Origin: Ignavibacteria bacterium
Lineage (GTDB): Bacteria > Bacteroidota > Ignavibacteria > Ignavibacteriales > SURF-24
NCBI GenBank assembly: GCA_025612375.1
Contig: JAAXKN010000004.1
Location: 1-64,000, forward strand
Reading direction: 5' to 3'
DNA length: 64,000 nucleotides
The notes below the pieces were generated by a model. The model was not told the DNA's origin. It saw only the letters and a program-made list of their open reading frames with translations, and did no database searches. Each line of letters opens with the position of its first letter. The first letter of the stretch is position 1. The translations under genes were made by a program, and so were the position numbers. Positions 37,030 through 47,107 of the stretch are shown in pieces.

Positions 37030-37656
37030 CTATTTTTCAAATCTGAAGGAGATGAGCCTGGGCACTCCTTGTGCCTCGTCTTTCTCATGGCGCCATTCCC
37101 TGAGGTCCTTCAGATTTAACCTGCTGCTTTTAGAAGATGCCAGGAAATCTGAGATGTCGTGTACATATGCCTGTATTTCAATTGTCTTGTCCCCGCGTTC
37201 AAACCTGGCTTTTTTACCCTGATACTGCCTGAATGGGTGGAGCTCGCATACAAAGAATGCCCCTCCCTTTTTAAGCGTCCTGGAGGCTTCAGAGAATATA
37301 AAATCCAGCTCTTCAATGTGTTCAAGTACAAGGTTTGAGACAATCAGGTCAAACGTCCCGTCTGAAAAAGGCCATGGCTTCGTAATATCAGCGAGTGAAA
37401 ATGTAACATTGCCGGACCTCAGCTTTTCTTTTGCCCTGGAAATCATTCCTTCTGAAAAATCCACCGCCCACATTTGTTCTGAAATGCCCGAAAGAAAAGA
37501 TGTATTTTTCCCCGTGCCGCATCCGAGCTCAAGCGTCCTTCCGTAGCTGATTCCTTGCAGGCTTTCTCTTGTTGCCGTTTCATCCAGGTCACGCGTGAGG
37601 TTAACGTCCGTGTCGTAAGTCTCAGACCAGCTGTTGTACGCCTTCTTAACTGTCAT
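37030..37656 (-). CDS. Class I SAM-dependent methyltransferase
   Basis: A 208-residue cytoplasmic methyltransferase of the Methyltransf_11 type. Motif I is LELGCGTGKNT, strand 2 acid VDFSEGMI, motif II/IV DLIVSNLVLEHIEELDF and post-motif LKKGGAFFVCELHP. It begins YNSWSETYD, as in many small-molecule or quinone-type methyltransferases. The substrate is not identifiable. It is convergent with the deacetylase gene with only 10 bases between stops. Confidence 0.9.
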   Translation of the reverse strand: MTVKKAYNSWSETYDTDVNLTRDLDETATRESLQGISYGRTLELGCGTGKNTSFLSGISEQMWAVDFSEGMISRAKEKLRSGNVTFSLADITKPWPFSDGTFDLIVSNLVLEHIEELDFIFSEASRTLKKGGAFFVCELHPFRQYQGKKARFERGDKTIEIQAYVHDISDFLASSKSSRLNLKDLREWRHEKDEAQGVPRLISFRFEK

Positions 37657-37776
37657 TGTGCTATTAAAAAAGTTTGTAATGCTCTAATTTATCAAAAAAA
37701 GACATAAAATCCCGGGCAACAGGAGTTTCCTTCATGAATTCTTGACTGGGCACGGGTAAAACATTATATTTACCGC

Positions 37777-38745
37777 ATGAGAAGAAGCGTTATAAATAGA
37801 AACCTCTCATTATTATTGTTCCTCGTTTGGGGAACATCCCTCTTAAATGCACAGGATGTTTACACCGGAGGCATTTCACCGGTTTTTAAGACAAGCAGGT
37901 CTCTTCTGCAGGCTCATTCAGCATCCTCCTTAAGTTTAAGCCGCCCGGGCTTCAGTAATGCAGTCTCACTTTCCACCTCTGCAGTAAATCAGCCCGGGCC
38001 TGATATAAAGATTTACAGCGGCCTGGGAGACAACATTGTAAACAGCTTTAAGGGAATTAACCTTTACCTCCATCTGGCAGGAATAGCTTCAACCGCACTG
38101 CTTACCTCAACCGGAAGCGACTATTACGTTTTTAAGTATTTTAACGAACACCCTGCCTATGGAGATGCGGCAAGGCCCGTGATCCGTTTTGCGCAGTATT
38201 TCCCTTTTGTAATAGGGGGAGCGCTTTATGCGCATGGCAAGCTAAATTCCGATCAGGAGGCTGTTGCGGCATCCTTTGCCGTTCTGCAGTCCACCGCACT
38301 GGCATTTGTATATAATTCCATGCTTAAGGCAATTACAGGAAGGCCGCATCCCAACTGGAGGGAGGAAAGTGATATGATGGCTCTAAGCAAACAGTTCCGT
38401 TTTGGCTTTTGGCGGGGAGGGATATTCTGGGGCTGGCCCTCGGGTCATACATCTTCAACAATGGCCGTGGTTTCGGCTTTAACGAACTTCTACCCAGGTA
38501 AGACCTGGCTTAAGGTTCTGGGCTATGGTTATACGGCTTATATGATGTTTGGCGTTTCTTCCCTTAACAGGGGAGGAATGCACTGGTTTTCCGATGCTGT
38601 AGCCGCTGCATTGATGTCCTATGCAATAGGTTCGACTGTAGGCAAGTTTTACCGCAGACAATTCGAGAATAAGGCGCCTTCTCAGGCCGGAACATCGCCG
38701 TCCATGCGGATTTTCCCTGATTTTAGCTTCTCAATCCCTCTTTAG
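37777..38745 (+). CDS. PAP2-family phosphatase, exported/membrane
   Basis: A 322-residue type 2 phosphatidic acid phosphatase-like protein. A signal peptide is followed by a Ser-rich segment and about five hydrophobic helices. The three PAP2 motifs are intact: KAITGRP (184-190), PSGH (221-224) and R265...H269...D273 in LNRGGMHWFSD. Members dephosphorylate lipid phosphates, including undecaprenyl pyrophosphate and lipid A groups, at the periplasmic face. The exact substrate is unknown. No operon partner. Confidence 0.92.
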   Translation: MRRSVINRNLSLLLFLVWGTSLLNAQDVYTGGISPVFKTSRSLLQAHSASSLSLSRPGFSNAVSLSTSAVNQPGPDIKIYSGLGDNIVNSFKGINLYLHLAGIASTALLTSTGSDYYVFKYFNEHPAYGDAARPVIRFAQYFPFVIGGALYAHGKLNSDQEAVAASFAVLQSTALAFVYNSMLKAITGRPHPNWREESDMMALSKQFRFGFWRGGIFWGWPSGHTSSTMAVVSALTNFYPGKTWLKVLGYGYTAYMMFGVSSLNRGGMHWFSDAVAAALMSYAIGSTVGKFYRRQFENKAPSQAGTSPSMRIFPDFSFSIPL

Positions 38746-38885
38746 GCTCCTGCAGGGATCATGCCCTTCCTGTTTTATACATTTATTTATTAATTTCGTA
38801 ACTTTATATCCTGAAATAAATTAACAAAGAACACATCTGTCCTTTGCTTATAAATGATATATGTGGAATAATTGAGGAATTAAAA

Positions 38886-41264
38886 TTGAAATATTTTGTA
38901 CTGCTTTTTACTTTATTGGTCTTTGCTGAAGCATCTTACACGCAGAATTATTCAGTCAAAGGATCTGTCAGGGATTATTATACCGATCAGGCCGTTTCTG
39001 AGGTGAAAGTGATTCTTTCCAGGGGTAATTTTAATACAGAAACAGACAGCCTGGGCGGCTTTACCCTCAGCAATATCCCCGAAGGAGAATATTCCATTAC
39101 ATTCTCGCGCATTGGGTATAATGCAAAAACATTAAGACTTTCTCTGCTTCCGGGTAAAAAAGAGGAGTATCTTGAGGTAACACTTGAACCCGTTAAACTG
39201 AACGACATATATGTAACCAGTACCAGATATGAAAAAAATATCAGGGAAGTTCCTCTTCCTGTAGAGGTAATGACGGGAAGCGATATTGAAAAAATATCCG
39301 CTGTTTCCGTATCAGATCTGTTAAAAAATAAACCCGGAATTGCACTTCAAAGAGACGGAGTCTGGGGTACAACCGTAAATATCAGAGGGCTCAGCCGTTC
39401 ATCCGTTGTGACCTTGATAGACGGGAACAGAATTGAAACTGCCACAGACATTTCGGCAGGGCTATCCTTAATTGACATCAACAATATAGAAAGAATTGAA
39501 GTTATTAAAGGCGCCGCATCATCTCTATACGGCACCGGAGCCCTTGGCGGAATTGTAAACGTTATTTCCAAAAGCGGACAGTACAGCGACAGCTTTACAA
39601 TTGGCGGCTCCCTGGGAAGCGGCTACAATTCAGTCAATAACAGCGGTTTCGGCACGGTGTCATTAAGCGCAGGCGCCTCCTCATGGTTTGCACACGCAAG
39701 CGGCTCATTAAGAAATGCAGACAACATTAAAACCCCAAGAGGGACCTTGAACAACAGCCAGTTTAAGGACAACAGCTTTTCTGCCGACCTTGGAATTAAG
39801 CCTCTGGCCGACAACGAATTAAAAATCAGCTATCAGAGATTCTATGCCTCAAATGTCGGTATACCGGGCGGAGGAAGCCTTTTCCCTTCAGCGGCAATTG
39901 TAAGATATCCGACCGAGGAAAGGAAGCTCTTAAGCGCTGAATACAGCCTTAAAAATATTTCGCGGAACTTCCTTAAACTCTCAGCTAAATATTACTACCA
40001 GTTTATTTTAAGGGATGTGGAAAACATTCCAAATACCGTAACTAAGACCCCGGCTCAGAACGGGCAGCCGGCAAAGATGACCAGCGTCCTGAAGATTACT
40101 CCCAACGCCAGGCACTATACAAACGGACTTCAGCTGCAGACTGACTGGAGAATTGGTGAAAGTAATTACTTTATTGCAGGCGTCGATGCATGGCAAAGAG
40201 CGCTCGACTCAAGACGTGAAAGATCCATACGGGTGTCGGTCTTTAATGCAAAAGGCGACTCGGTTGTAAAGGCAACAAATCAGATAGTGGGCGAAAGACC
40301 CCTTCCCGAGTCACGCTTCCGCAGCATAGGATTTTATGCCCAGGATGAAATTAAGGTGATTAAAGACAAGCTGAGAATGACGCTGGGCGGAAGATTTGAC
40401 CAGATCAACATTAAAAACAACAGCGTCAGCAATCCGGTCTATACAATTGTAAACGGAGTAAGAAATGACGCTCCTGCCAATACCCCATACTGGCTTGAAG
40501 GAAAAGCCAATAATTACTCCTGGAGCGGAAACGTGGACATGCTTTATTCCCTTACTAAGGGAGTAAATTTTAACCTTAATTTTGCGCGCTCTTTCAGGGC
40601 CCCTTCTTTGGAGGAAAGGTTCAGGTATATCGATCAGGGCAGCGTAATCTACTTGGGTGATCCTGATCTTAAGCCAGAAGACGGGTTCAGTACCGATGCC
40701 GGCGTAAGGATATTTAATGAAGTCCTTTCCTTTAATTTCAACGTGTTCTTAAACAGCCTGAGCAATATGGTTGTCGATAAGCCTTCAACGTATGAAGGAC
40801 GGGCGGCTTTTGTAAGCACAAACGTTGGGAAGGCCAGACTCTACGGCTTTGACCTCAATGCGGAGTATAACCTGTTAAATAACTACGTCCTCTACATGCT
40901 TGCCTCATACGTCAACGGAAGAGACGTTGAAAAAGACCTTTATCTGCCCCTGATGCCGCCGTTAAACGGAAAGGTTGGTTTCAGGGCTCCTGTTATGGAA
41001 TATGCAAACGTTGATTTGTCGGCAACCCTGTTTTCAGCGCAGAACCATACAGCCCAGGGAGAGATGAAGACTCCGGGCTATGCAACTTTCGATCTCTATC
41101 TTAATTCTGTTCCGTTAAAGTTATGGAATAGCAGCCTTACGGCTTCTGCCGGAATTGAAAACATTATGGACAAAGCTTACAGGAATCACCTGGCGTCAAA
41201 CCGCGGGCTTCTTAACGTTGAACCGGGAAGAAATTTCTTCCTGAAATTGAATTTTAACTGGTAA
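38886..41264 (+). CDS. TonB-dependent outer membrane receptor
   Basis: A 792-residue receptor. The start is a TTG at 38886, chosen because GAGGAA lies 8 bases upstream and a signal peptide (KYFVLLFTLLVFAEAS) follows directly; an earlier TTG would spoil it. After a CarboxypepD_reg-like domain (about 20-105, YSVKGSVRDYYT) come the plug (DIYVTSTRYEKN; DLLKNKPGIAL, NIRGLSRSSVVTLIDGNR, IEVIKGAASSLYGTGALGGIVNVISK) and a 22-strand-type barrel ending in an aromatic residue (LKLNFNW). It imports a scarce large ligand using TonB energy; the ligand cannot be read. A 33-base gap leads to an EamA transporter. Confidence 0.93.
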   Translation: MKYFVLLFTLLVFAEASYTQNYSVKGSVRDYYTDQAVSEVKVILSRGNFNTETDSLGGFTLSNIPEGEYSITFSRIGYNAKTLRLSLLPGKKEEYLEVTLEPVKLNDIYVTSTRYEKNIREVPLPVEVMTGSDIEKISAVSVSDLLKNKPGIALQRDGVWGTTVNIRGLSRSSVVTLIDGNRIETATDISAGLSLIDINNIERIEVIKGAASSLYGTGALGGIVNVISKSGQYSDSFTIGGSLGSGYNSVNNSGFGTVSLSAGASSWFAHASGSLRNADNIKTPRGTLNNSQFKDNSFSADLGIKPLADNELKISYQRFYASNVGIPGGGSLFPSAAIVRYPTEERKLLSAEYSLKNISRNFLKLSAKYYYQFILRDVENIPNTVTKTPAQNGQPAKMTSVLKITPNARHYTNGLQLQTDWRIGESNYFIAGVDAWQRALDSRRERSIRVSVFNAKGDSVVKATNQIVGERPLPESRFRSIGFYAQDEIKVIKDKLRMTLGGRFDQINIKNNSVSNPVYTIVNGVRNDAPANTPYWLEGKANNYSWSGNVDMLYSLTKGVNFNLNFARSFRAPSLEERFRYIDQGSVIYLGDPDLKPEDGFSTDAGVRIFNEVLSFNFNVFLNSLSNMVVDKPSTYEGRAAFVSTNVGKARLYGFDLNAEYNLLNNYVLYMLASYVNGRDVEKDLYLPLMPPLNGKVGFRAPVMEYANVDLSATLFSAQNHTAQGEMKTPGYATFDLYLNSVPLKLWNSSLTASAGIENIMDKAYRNHLASNRGLLNVEPGRNFFLKLNFNW

Positions 41265-41297
41265 GTATTAATAATCAAAAATATTTTCTGAGATATA

Positions 41298-42173
41298 ATG
41301 AACTGGTTTTTACTGGCTTTTATTTCGGCAGTATTTTCTGCCATGGCAGCTATTTCACAAAAGAAGGTACTTTTTAAGATAGAAGGGCTCGAGTTTTCAT
41401 TTTTAGTTTCACTGGTAAGCCTGTTGTTTTCTCTTCCTTTTATTGCGCTTACAAACTATAATACGCTTGAGCCTGTTAATCTTTTGATCCTTTTTCTTAA
41501 GACAATACCCGGGACAGTAGCATTTTTTCTTGTAATGCTTTCGCTGAAGAACCTTGAGATCAGCAAGGCGCTTCCGCTTCTGGCATTAACGCCCGGGCTT
41601 GTTGCTATATTCGCCTTTCTTATACTGAAAGATGAGCTTTCTCTTTCCGGAGTAGGCGGTATTGTACTCCTCTTTACAGGCACATACCTGATTGAAACCA
41701 GGCCGGGACAGAAAATATTTGATCCCTTTGTTACAATAATCAAATCAAAGAAGCACCACTATGTACTTGGTGCGCTGCTTCTTTTTACGGCAACATCAAT
41801 TGTAGACCGCTGGCTTTTGGGGCGCTACAAGCTTATGCCTGAAGCATTCATGGGTTTTCAGCAGCTCTTCATGGCTTTCAATTTCTTTGTAATAACGCTG
41901 TTTCTTAAAAAGAAACCGTTTCATATTATAAGGTCCCTGGATGCATCTGTATGGAAATGGATATGCCTGATAGCATTTTTTACAATTGTTTACAGGTACA
42001 CCGAGATTCTGGCTGTAAAGAGTGCCTCAGTAGCTCTTGTTCTGGCGGTAAAAAGGATATCTGTCTTTATTGCAGTAGTAATAGGCGGGAGATTATTCAA
42101 GGAAAGCAGCCTCCTTTTAAGGGCGGCTGCCACTGTTATAATTATTGCAGGGCTTTTTGTAATAGCAGGATAA
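41298..42173 (+). CDS. EamA/DMT-family membrane transporter
   Basis: A 291-residue protein with about ten hydrophobic helices in two EamA-type halves, as in the drug/metabolite transporter superfamily. Helix 1 is LLAFISAVFSAMAAI. A lysine-rich loop (KSKKHHYV) between the halves and a C-terminal ALVLAVKRISVFIAVVIGGR segment match the usual end of EamA domains. It lies 33 bases after the TonB receptor and is probably co-transcribed, so it may handle the same compound across the inner membrane; this is inference. Confidence 0.88.
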   Translation: MNWFLLAFISAVFSAMAAISQKKVLFKIEGLEFSFLVSLVSLLFSLPFIALTNYNTLEPVNLLILFLKTIPGTVAFFLVMLSLKNLEISKALPLLALTPGLVAIFAFLILKDELSLSGVGGIVLLFTGTYLIETRPGQKIFDPFVTIIKSKKHHYVLGALLLFTATSIVDRWLLGRYKLMPEAFMGFQQLFMAFNFFVITLFLKKKPFHIIRSLDASVWKWICLIAFFTIVYRYTEILAVKSASVALVLAVKRISVFIAVVIGGRLFKESSLLLRAAATVIIIAGLFVIAG

Positions 42174-42180
42174 ATTTATT

Positions 42181-42202
42181 GAGGCAGACCATCAACTGCC
42201 TC
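42181..42202. terminator. Hairpin terminator between convergent genes
   Basis: GAGGCAG / CTGCCTC, a 7-bp stem with an 8-base loop, lies between the EamA gene (+) and the outer-membrane protein gene (-). Confidence 0.65.
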
Positions 42203-42231
42203 AGAATTTACTTATCGCCGGGCTAATCTCA

Positions 42232-42957
42232 CTATTGAAAATACAGGCTCAGGCCGAACTTCACACTGCTGCCAGCAAGGTTCCATCCTTTTGATTTGGC
42301 ATTGCTTATTTGATCCACACTATTATTGTTTTGAGTTTTGGTGGTAATTTTAGATTCATTCCAGAAATAGCTTAACTGAAGACCGTACTCGGCTGAGAAA
42401 GAAATAGCTTTTGACGCAAACCACTCTACGCCGACTATCCCGCTTGCTCCCGGGGTCCATTGTGAGGATTGGGTTTCAATAGTAGTTCTATACATACGAG
42501 TATCGTCCTGAGGATAAGAAGTTTCGTTTTTTTCGAAACTGCGGTCGTAACGTAAGAAAGGTCCCGCTCCGCTGAAAAGTAAAAGCCTGGATCCAGGATT
42601 AAGATACCAGATATACTGAGTACTTAATTGAAGCCCAGTGCTATTTTTTTCAATGTCGTACTTTCTGATATGGGTCAGAGAATTTTGATTATACCAAAAC
42701 TGATCATCAGACTGGTCCAAATTATTACCTCCGACTGATACACTCAATCCGATTCTTAATGCCCTTTCTTTTGTAAAATGATGCATGTAAGAAAACACAG
42801 AGCCCTGAAAAGAGGAAAGACTGAAGTTGTCAGTAATCTGAAACTGCAGAGCCCGAGAGCTGTCGGATAAATCTTCAGCAGGTGATGCCTTTGCCTGGGC
42901 ATAACCGCATTGAGTGATGACTAAGAATAGTACAATAGCTGAGAAATACGTTTTCAT
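42232..42957 (-). CDS. Outer-membrane beta-barrel-like protein
   Basis: A 241-residue protein. The ATG at 42957 is preceded by AAAGGA and opens a signal peptide (MKTYFSAIVLFLVITQCGYAQ); the frame reads back further but without signals. The mature part consists of amphipathic beta strands with aromatic girdles (RLLLFSGAGPFLRYDR, WFASKAISFSAEYGLQLSYFW) and ends ...GLSLYFQ, like an eight-stranded OmpA/OmpW-type barrel. No specific family is recognised. It is the second gene behind the 163-residue exported protein. Confidence 0.78.
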   Translation of the reverse strand: MKTYFSAIVLFLVITQCGYAQAKASPAEDLSDSSRALQFQITDNFSLSSFQGSVFSYMHHFTKERALRIGLSVSVGGNNLDQSDDQFWYNQNSLTHIRKYDIEKNSTGLQLSTQYIWYLNPGSRLLLFSGAGPFLRYDRSFEKNETSYPQDDTRMYRTTIETQSSQWTPGASGIVGVEWFASKAISFSAEYGLQLSYFWNESKITTKTQNNNSVDQISNAKSKGWNLAGSSVKFGLSLYFQ

Positions 42958-43014
42958 TTTGTTTTGTCCTTTAATTGTGAAGAGTGATATATAGAACAAG
43001 TATAGTATTCAAAG

Positions 43015-43506
43015 CTATCTCAGGCAGACTGAAGTGCCGTAAAACCTGACGCCTTCTTCATTAGTTCCAGGTGCTGGAAAAATATCAATTCTTGTCTGTC
43101 CTTTTATGTGAGTCTTTAAGTCAATACTGAAATTGTAAAATTTACCGGGGTAAAGCGGAAACATCTCTTCGTTAATAATTATTGTTTGTGCATCTCCGTT
43201 TTCAAAAGTGAAGCGGACCTGAAGAGGTTTGTCCCACAGGAAATCTTTGCCATCCAAAATTACTGTTAATTCAATATTGTAAAGATATCCGTCAAATCCC
43301 CATGTGGGCTGGACTGCAGGTCTGTAATGTCCGGTGACATAGCGTGGGTATATATAATCATAAACTTCCTTAATGAAATGGCTTTCTGCATAATGAACTG
43401 TAATAATAGGAATAGATTCAGGATTGACATCCCGGGAATAGGCGGGCGTTATTAGCAGGCCGAGCAATAAGGCCGATGCAAGGTAAAGTTTTCCAGATAA
43501 ATTCAT
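43015..43506 (-). CDS. Small exported protein, unknown function
   Basis: A 163-residue protein with a signal peptide (about 1-24, ending ITPAYS) and a single beta-rich domain rich in Tyr/Phe (HYRPAVQPTWGFDGYLYNIEL). It has one cysteine near the C-terminus (SVCLR) and no known domain that I can name. The next gene (beta-barrel protein) starts 57 bases downstream on the same strand, so they are probably an operon and may act together at the outer membrane. Confidence 0.7.
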   Translation of the reverse strand: MNLSGKLYLASALLLGLLITPAYSRDVNPESIPIITVHYAESHFIKEVYDYIYPRYVTGHYRPAVQPTWGFDGYLYNIELTVILDGKDFLWDKPLQVRFTFENGDAQTIIINEEMFPLYPGKFYNFSIDLKTHIKGQTRIDIFPAPGTNEEGVRFYGTSVCLR

Positions 43507-43683
43507 TTTTCCCCTCAGAATGTTGCACTTAAAGCCATCCGGGAAATACCGGCTTTAAATAACATAAGCCAACATCTGTGCCAGGGGGAAAGCCTGTAAA
43601 ATTTAACATTCTGTGAGGAAGGCTGCAGAATGTGTCCCTTACAGGCTACAAAATTGTCCAATGGAATATACGGTCCAGTGTCT

Positions 43684-44637
43684 TTATGCTTCTTCTTTTA
43701 CTGCTGAGTCCACTTTTACTAAATGCAATTTGATAAATGAAATGACCTCTTCCATTGCTTCTTTCGCCTCGGGAATGAATGCGGGCAGGAATGGATAGCA
43801 GTGCAGCATCCCTTCACCGCGCCTGAAAGTGACATCCACACCCGCGGCCATGGCCTTTTCAACGAACTGAACCGAGTCGTCAAAAAGCTCGTCGTCTGTA
43901 CCTGCCTGAAGCAGGAGCGGCGGAAGCCCATAAAGATCGCCGTATAAAGGTGAAATGAGAGGATTTTCGGCGTCATTATCCCCGCAGTAATACTTGCCGA
44001 AGACTGTCCATGAATTTAATGGCGCCACTGATACTTCATTTTTTGTTCTGTAGGACTCTCCCGTGCACTTTAAGTCCGTCCATGGTGAAATAGCAACTGC
44101 GGCAGAGGGCAAAGGAATCTTTTCCTCCCTAAGAGCCAGCAGTGTTGCCAGGCAGAGGCCCCCTCCTGCGGATTCACCAACTATCATGATATCAGAAGGA
44201 GAAACGCCCTGGTTAAGTACCCATTTATATGCCGTAACGGAGTCTTCAATTGCCCCGGGGAACGGGTGCTCGGGAGCCAGGCGGTATTCAAAAAGCAGTG
44301 CCGGAATGTTTGTATCTTTAACTAACCTCGAGACAACTCCGCGGTGGTCCGAACAGGAGCCTGAAACGTAGCCTCCGCCATGAGTGTAAAAAATGACTTT
44401 ATCTTTCTTTACACCTGAAGGCGAAATCCATTCGGCTTTTATATCCTGAATCTTAAGAGGTGTTACCTCGATACCTTCAGGCAGCTTGCCGAACATCCTT
44501 GCCCCTTTTTCACAATCCTCCCTGAACTTCGGTATGGAAGTATTAAAATCAAAAACATCCTTTCTTTTCAGCTCAAAGCGAAGTAAATGTCTGTGCTTTA
44601 AAATAAAGCGGAATATACGGCTCTGAAAACTTGGCAT
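43684..44637 (-). CDS. Alpha/beta hydrolase, HSL (lipolytic family IV) esterase
   Basis: A 317-residue hydrolase of the hormone-sensitive-lipase family. The oxyanion-hole motif HGGGYVSGS, the YRLAPEHPFPGA block and the nucleophile elbow GESAGGGL identify the group. The acid is in GTDDELFDDS and the His in GMLHCYP. There is no signal peptide, so it is a cytoplasmic carboxylesterase. A strong AGGAGG precedes the ATG. The acyl substrate is unknown. Confidence 0.93.
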   Translation of the reverse strand: MPSFQSRIFRFILKHRHLLRFELKRKDVFDFNTSIPKFREDCEKGARMFGKLPEGIEVTPLKIQDIKAEWISPSGVKKDKVIFYTHGGGYVSGSCSDHRGVVSRLVKDTNIPALLFEYRLAPEHPFPGAIEDSVTAYKWVLNQGVSPSDIMIVGESAGGGLCLATLLALREEKIPLPSAAVAISPWTDLKCTGESYRTKNEVSVAPLNSWTVFGKYYCGDNDAENPLISPLYGDLYGLPPLLLQAGTDDELFDDSVQFVEKAMAAGVDVTFRRGEGMLHCYPFLPAFIPEAKEAMEEVISFIKLHLVKVDSAVKEEA

Positions 44638-44843
44638 GCTGCCTCCTGTTTGGATTATTTCTGAAGTGCAAAAATATAAGGGTTTAGCTCCGCCATCCTG
44701 CCGGATGAAAAAAATCTTTATGCAAATTAATTAAATCGGCTGCAATTGTAAATAAGGCGGGAAATCAGGCGAAAATCATCTGCCGCCTCGCAAAAGAATG
44801 AGTAATTTGCGTAAATTTACTGTAATAACAATTTTGGCTATAA

Positions 44844-47009
44844 ATGAAAAAAATATATCCTGTTCTGCTGATACTCCTGATGCAATATAATTTGTCTATT
44901 GCCCAGAATGTATTCAGGGCACGCGTTTTAGATTCGGAAACAAAGGAGGCACTTGCAGGCGTAACGGTTCAGCTTGAAGGCACTTCATATGGCGCCCAGA
45001 GCGACAATGCGGGAAATGTTGCAATCAGAAACATTCCCAATGGGGAGGATAAGTTCCAGTTCAGCTTTGTGGGTTATGAGGCCGCTGAAGTTGAGGTTAC
45101 ATACCCCGCATCTGATACAACACTTATTGTCAGCCTTAAGCCTGTGTCTCTCTCGACCAGCGAGGTTATGGTTACATCGTTAAGGAGCACATCCAGGATA
45201 GAGGATCTGCCGATCAAAGTTGAAGTCCTGGGCTATGATGAGATCAATGAAGAAAACGGGATTGTGCCCGGAAATGTCGTCAGCCTACTGGGCGACATCT
45301 CAGGCGTGCAGGTCCAGCAAACCTCCGTTGCCTCTGGTGAGCAGAGCCTCAAAATGCTAGGCCTCGGAGGGAAATATACGCAGGTCCTGAGGGACGGCCT
45401 GCCGCTCTATGAAGGCTTAAGCGGCGGCCTCGGTCTTTTGCAGATCCCGCCTCTTGACTTGAAGCAGGTTGAAATCATTAAGGGGGCTTCTCCCATACTC
45501 TACGGCGGAGGCGCAATTGCGGGAATTATCAACCTGGTTTCCAAAGAGCCCACGGACAAAAAGGAAATTACCTTTACGCTTAACCGCACTTCTTTAAGCG
45601 AAAATAATTTCAACGGATACTATTCTGCCAGAAATGTGAAGACGGGCATTACAATGTTTGCTGCAGTTAATACAAGACAGGCCAAAGACGTTGATAATGA
45701 CGGATTTTCCGATTCCCCTGAATTCAAGAACTACTACATACATCCAAGACTTTTTTATTATCCCGATGAAACTTCCAAACTAATAGTAGGCTACTCTAAT
45801 TTGTTTGAAAACCGCATCGGCGGGAATATGTCAGCCGTTAATAACAGCAATGGCCCCCTGCACAATTATTTTGAAAGGAATAAGTCCTACAGGAATACGG
45901 CTGAGCTGGAGTTCCATAAGGAGCTTAATGGAAAGAGATCCCTTGACATAAAATCAACAGGCACACTCTTCCGCCGCAGCTTTAATATGAATGACTTCAG
46001 CCTTGACGGCAGACAGTTTTTAACCTATAGTGAAGCATCTTATGCCATACCCTCCAGGGAACATACGACAGTATTCGGACTGAATTTCCTTTCTGAAAAC
46101 TATAAGACCCTGGCCTCAGAAAATAAGAATATTACGCTTTACAGCAATTATACTTCAGGCATGTTCATACAGGACGAGTGGGCATTCCAGGAACACATTT
46201 CTCTTGAAAGCGGCCTGAGAGTTGACTACAACAATAAATATAAATTCTTTTTCCTTCCGCAGCTTTCATTTCTCTACAGGCCGGAAAAAACACTCAGCCT
46301 CCGCCTGGGCGGGGGACTGGGCTATAAGACACCCGGGCTTTTTACAGAAGACGTTGAAGATAACGAGCTAAAGAATTTAATGCCCATAAGCAGCTCAGTT
46401 AATGCCGAACACTCCCTGGGCTTAAACTTTGACGCTAAATATGAAACACTCCTCTTTGATGAAATCTCACTGACCATGGATCAGGCATTCTACTATACGA
46501 GAATAAATGATCCGGTGTCAAATGAAATACGCGGCGGACAGATACTGATTGGGAACTACTACGACTATCTTGACAGCAAGGGCTCCGAGTCTTACCTGAG
46601 GCTTACGGCAGATGAACTGGACATCTACTTCGGCTATAATTATACTTTTGCCCGCAGGAGCGTGAACAGCTTAAAGTCTGAGCTTCCATTTACTCCAAGG
46701 AACAAGGCGGCTGCAATTGTAACTTATGACCTCGAGGGACTGGGTCGCATGGGGCTTGAAGCAAGTTATGTGGGAAGGCAGTTTACTGAAGATAAAGTTC
46801 AAAAAAGAGGCTACTGGATAGCTGCTGCCATGATAGCCGGAAGCTACAGGTATTTCGAAGTTGTCTTTAATGTCGAGAATTTATTTGATATCCGCCAGAG
46901 CAGGTATGAGAAGATAATAACGGGCCCCCTGGTTAACCCGGTATTCCAGACCCTGTGGGCTCCCATTGAAGGACGTGTGTTTAATCTTTCACTTAAAATA
47001 ACAATGTAG
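44844..47009 (+). CDS. TonB-dependent outer membrane receptor
   Basis: A 721-residue receptor. A signal peptide (ending LSIAQ) and a CarboxypepD_reg-like domain (VFRARVLDSETKEALAGVTV) precede the plug, which has SEVMVTSLRSTSRIEDLPIK, LLGDISGVQVQ and VEIIKGASPILYGGGAIAGIINLVSK. The barrel ends in FNLSLKITM. The plug lacks the usual ...IRG... arginine-glycine wording (MLGLGGKYTQVLRDGL instead) but the rest is ordinary. The ligand is unknown; there is no neighbouring ABC or SusD gene. Confidence 0.92.
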   Translation: MKKIYPVLLILLMQYNLSIAQNVFRARVLDSETKEALAGVTVQLEGTSYGAQSDNAGNVAIRNIPNGEDKFQFSFVGYEAAEVEVTYPASDTTLIVSLKPVSLSTSEVMVTSLRSTSRIEDLPIKVEVLGYDEINEENGIVPGNVVSLLGDISGVQVQQTSVASGEQSLKMLGLGGKYTQVLRDGLPLYEGLSGGLGLLQIPPLDLKQVEIIKGASPILYGGGAIAGIINLVSKEPTDKKEITFTLNRTSLSENNFNGYYSARNVKTGITMFAAVNTRQAKDVDNDGFSDSPEFKNYYIHPRLFYYPDETSKLIVGYSNLFENRIGGNMSAVNNSNGPLHNYFERNKSYRNTAELEFHKELNGKRSLDIKSTGTLFRRSFNMNDFSLDGRQFLTYSEASYAIPSREHTTVFGLNFLSENYKTLASENKNITLYSNYTSGMFIQDEWAFQEHISLESGLRVDYNNKYKFFFLPQLSFLYRPEKTLSLRLGGGLGYKTPGLFTEDVEDNELKNLMPISSSVNAEHSLGLNFDAKYETLLFDEISLTMDQAFYYTRINDPVSNEIRGGQILIGNYYDYLDSKGSESYLRLTADELDIYFGYNYTFARRSVNSLKSELPFTPRNKAAAIVTYDLEGLGRMGLEASYVGRQFTEDKVQKRGYWIAAAMIAGSYRYFEVVFNVENLFDIRQSRYEKIITGPLVNPVFQTLWAPIEGRVFNLSLKITM

Positions 47010-47039
47010 ATGCTGCCGCATAAAACAGATCTTAAATCC

Positions 47040-47069
47040 GGGAGGAACAATATTCCAACTGTTCCTCCC
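47040..47069. terminator. Hairpin terminator between convergent genes
   Basis: GGGAGGAACA / TGTTCCTCCC, a 10-bp perfect stem with a 10-base loop between the TonB receptor (+) and the multi-helix membrane protein gene (-). Confidence 0.75.
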
Positions 47070-47107
47070 CGAAGTAATCAGAATTAGCTGTCTTTAGAAT
47101 TAGGCCA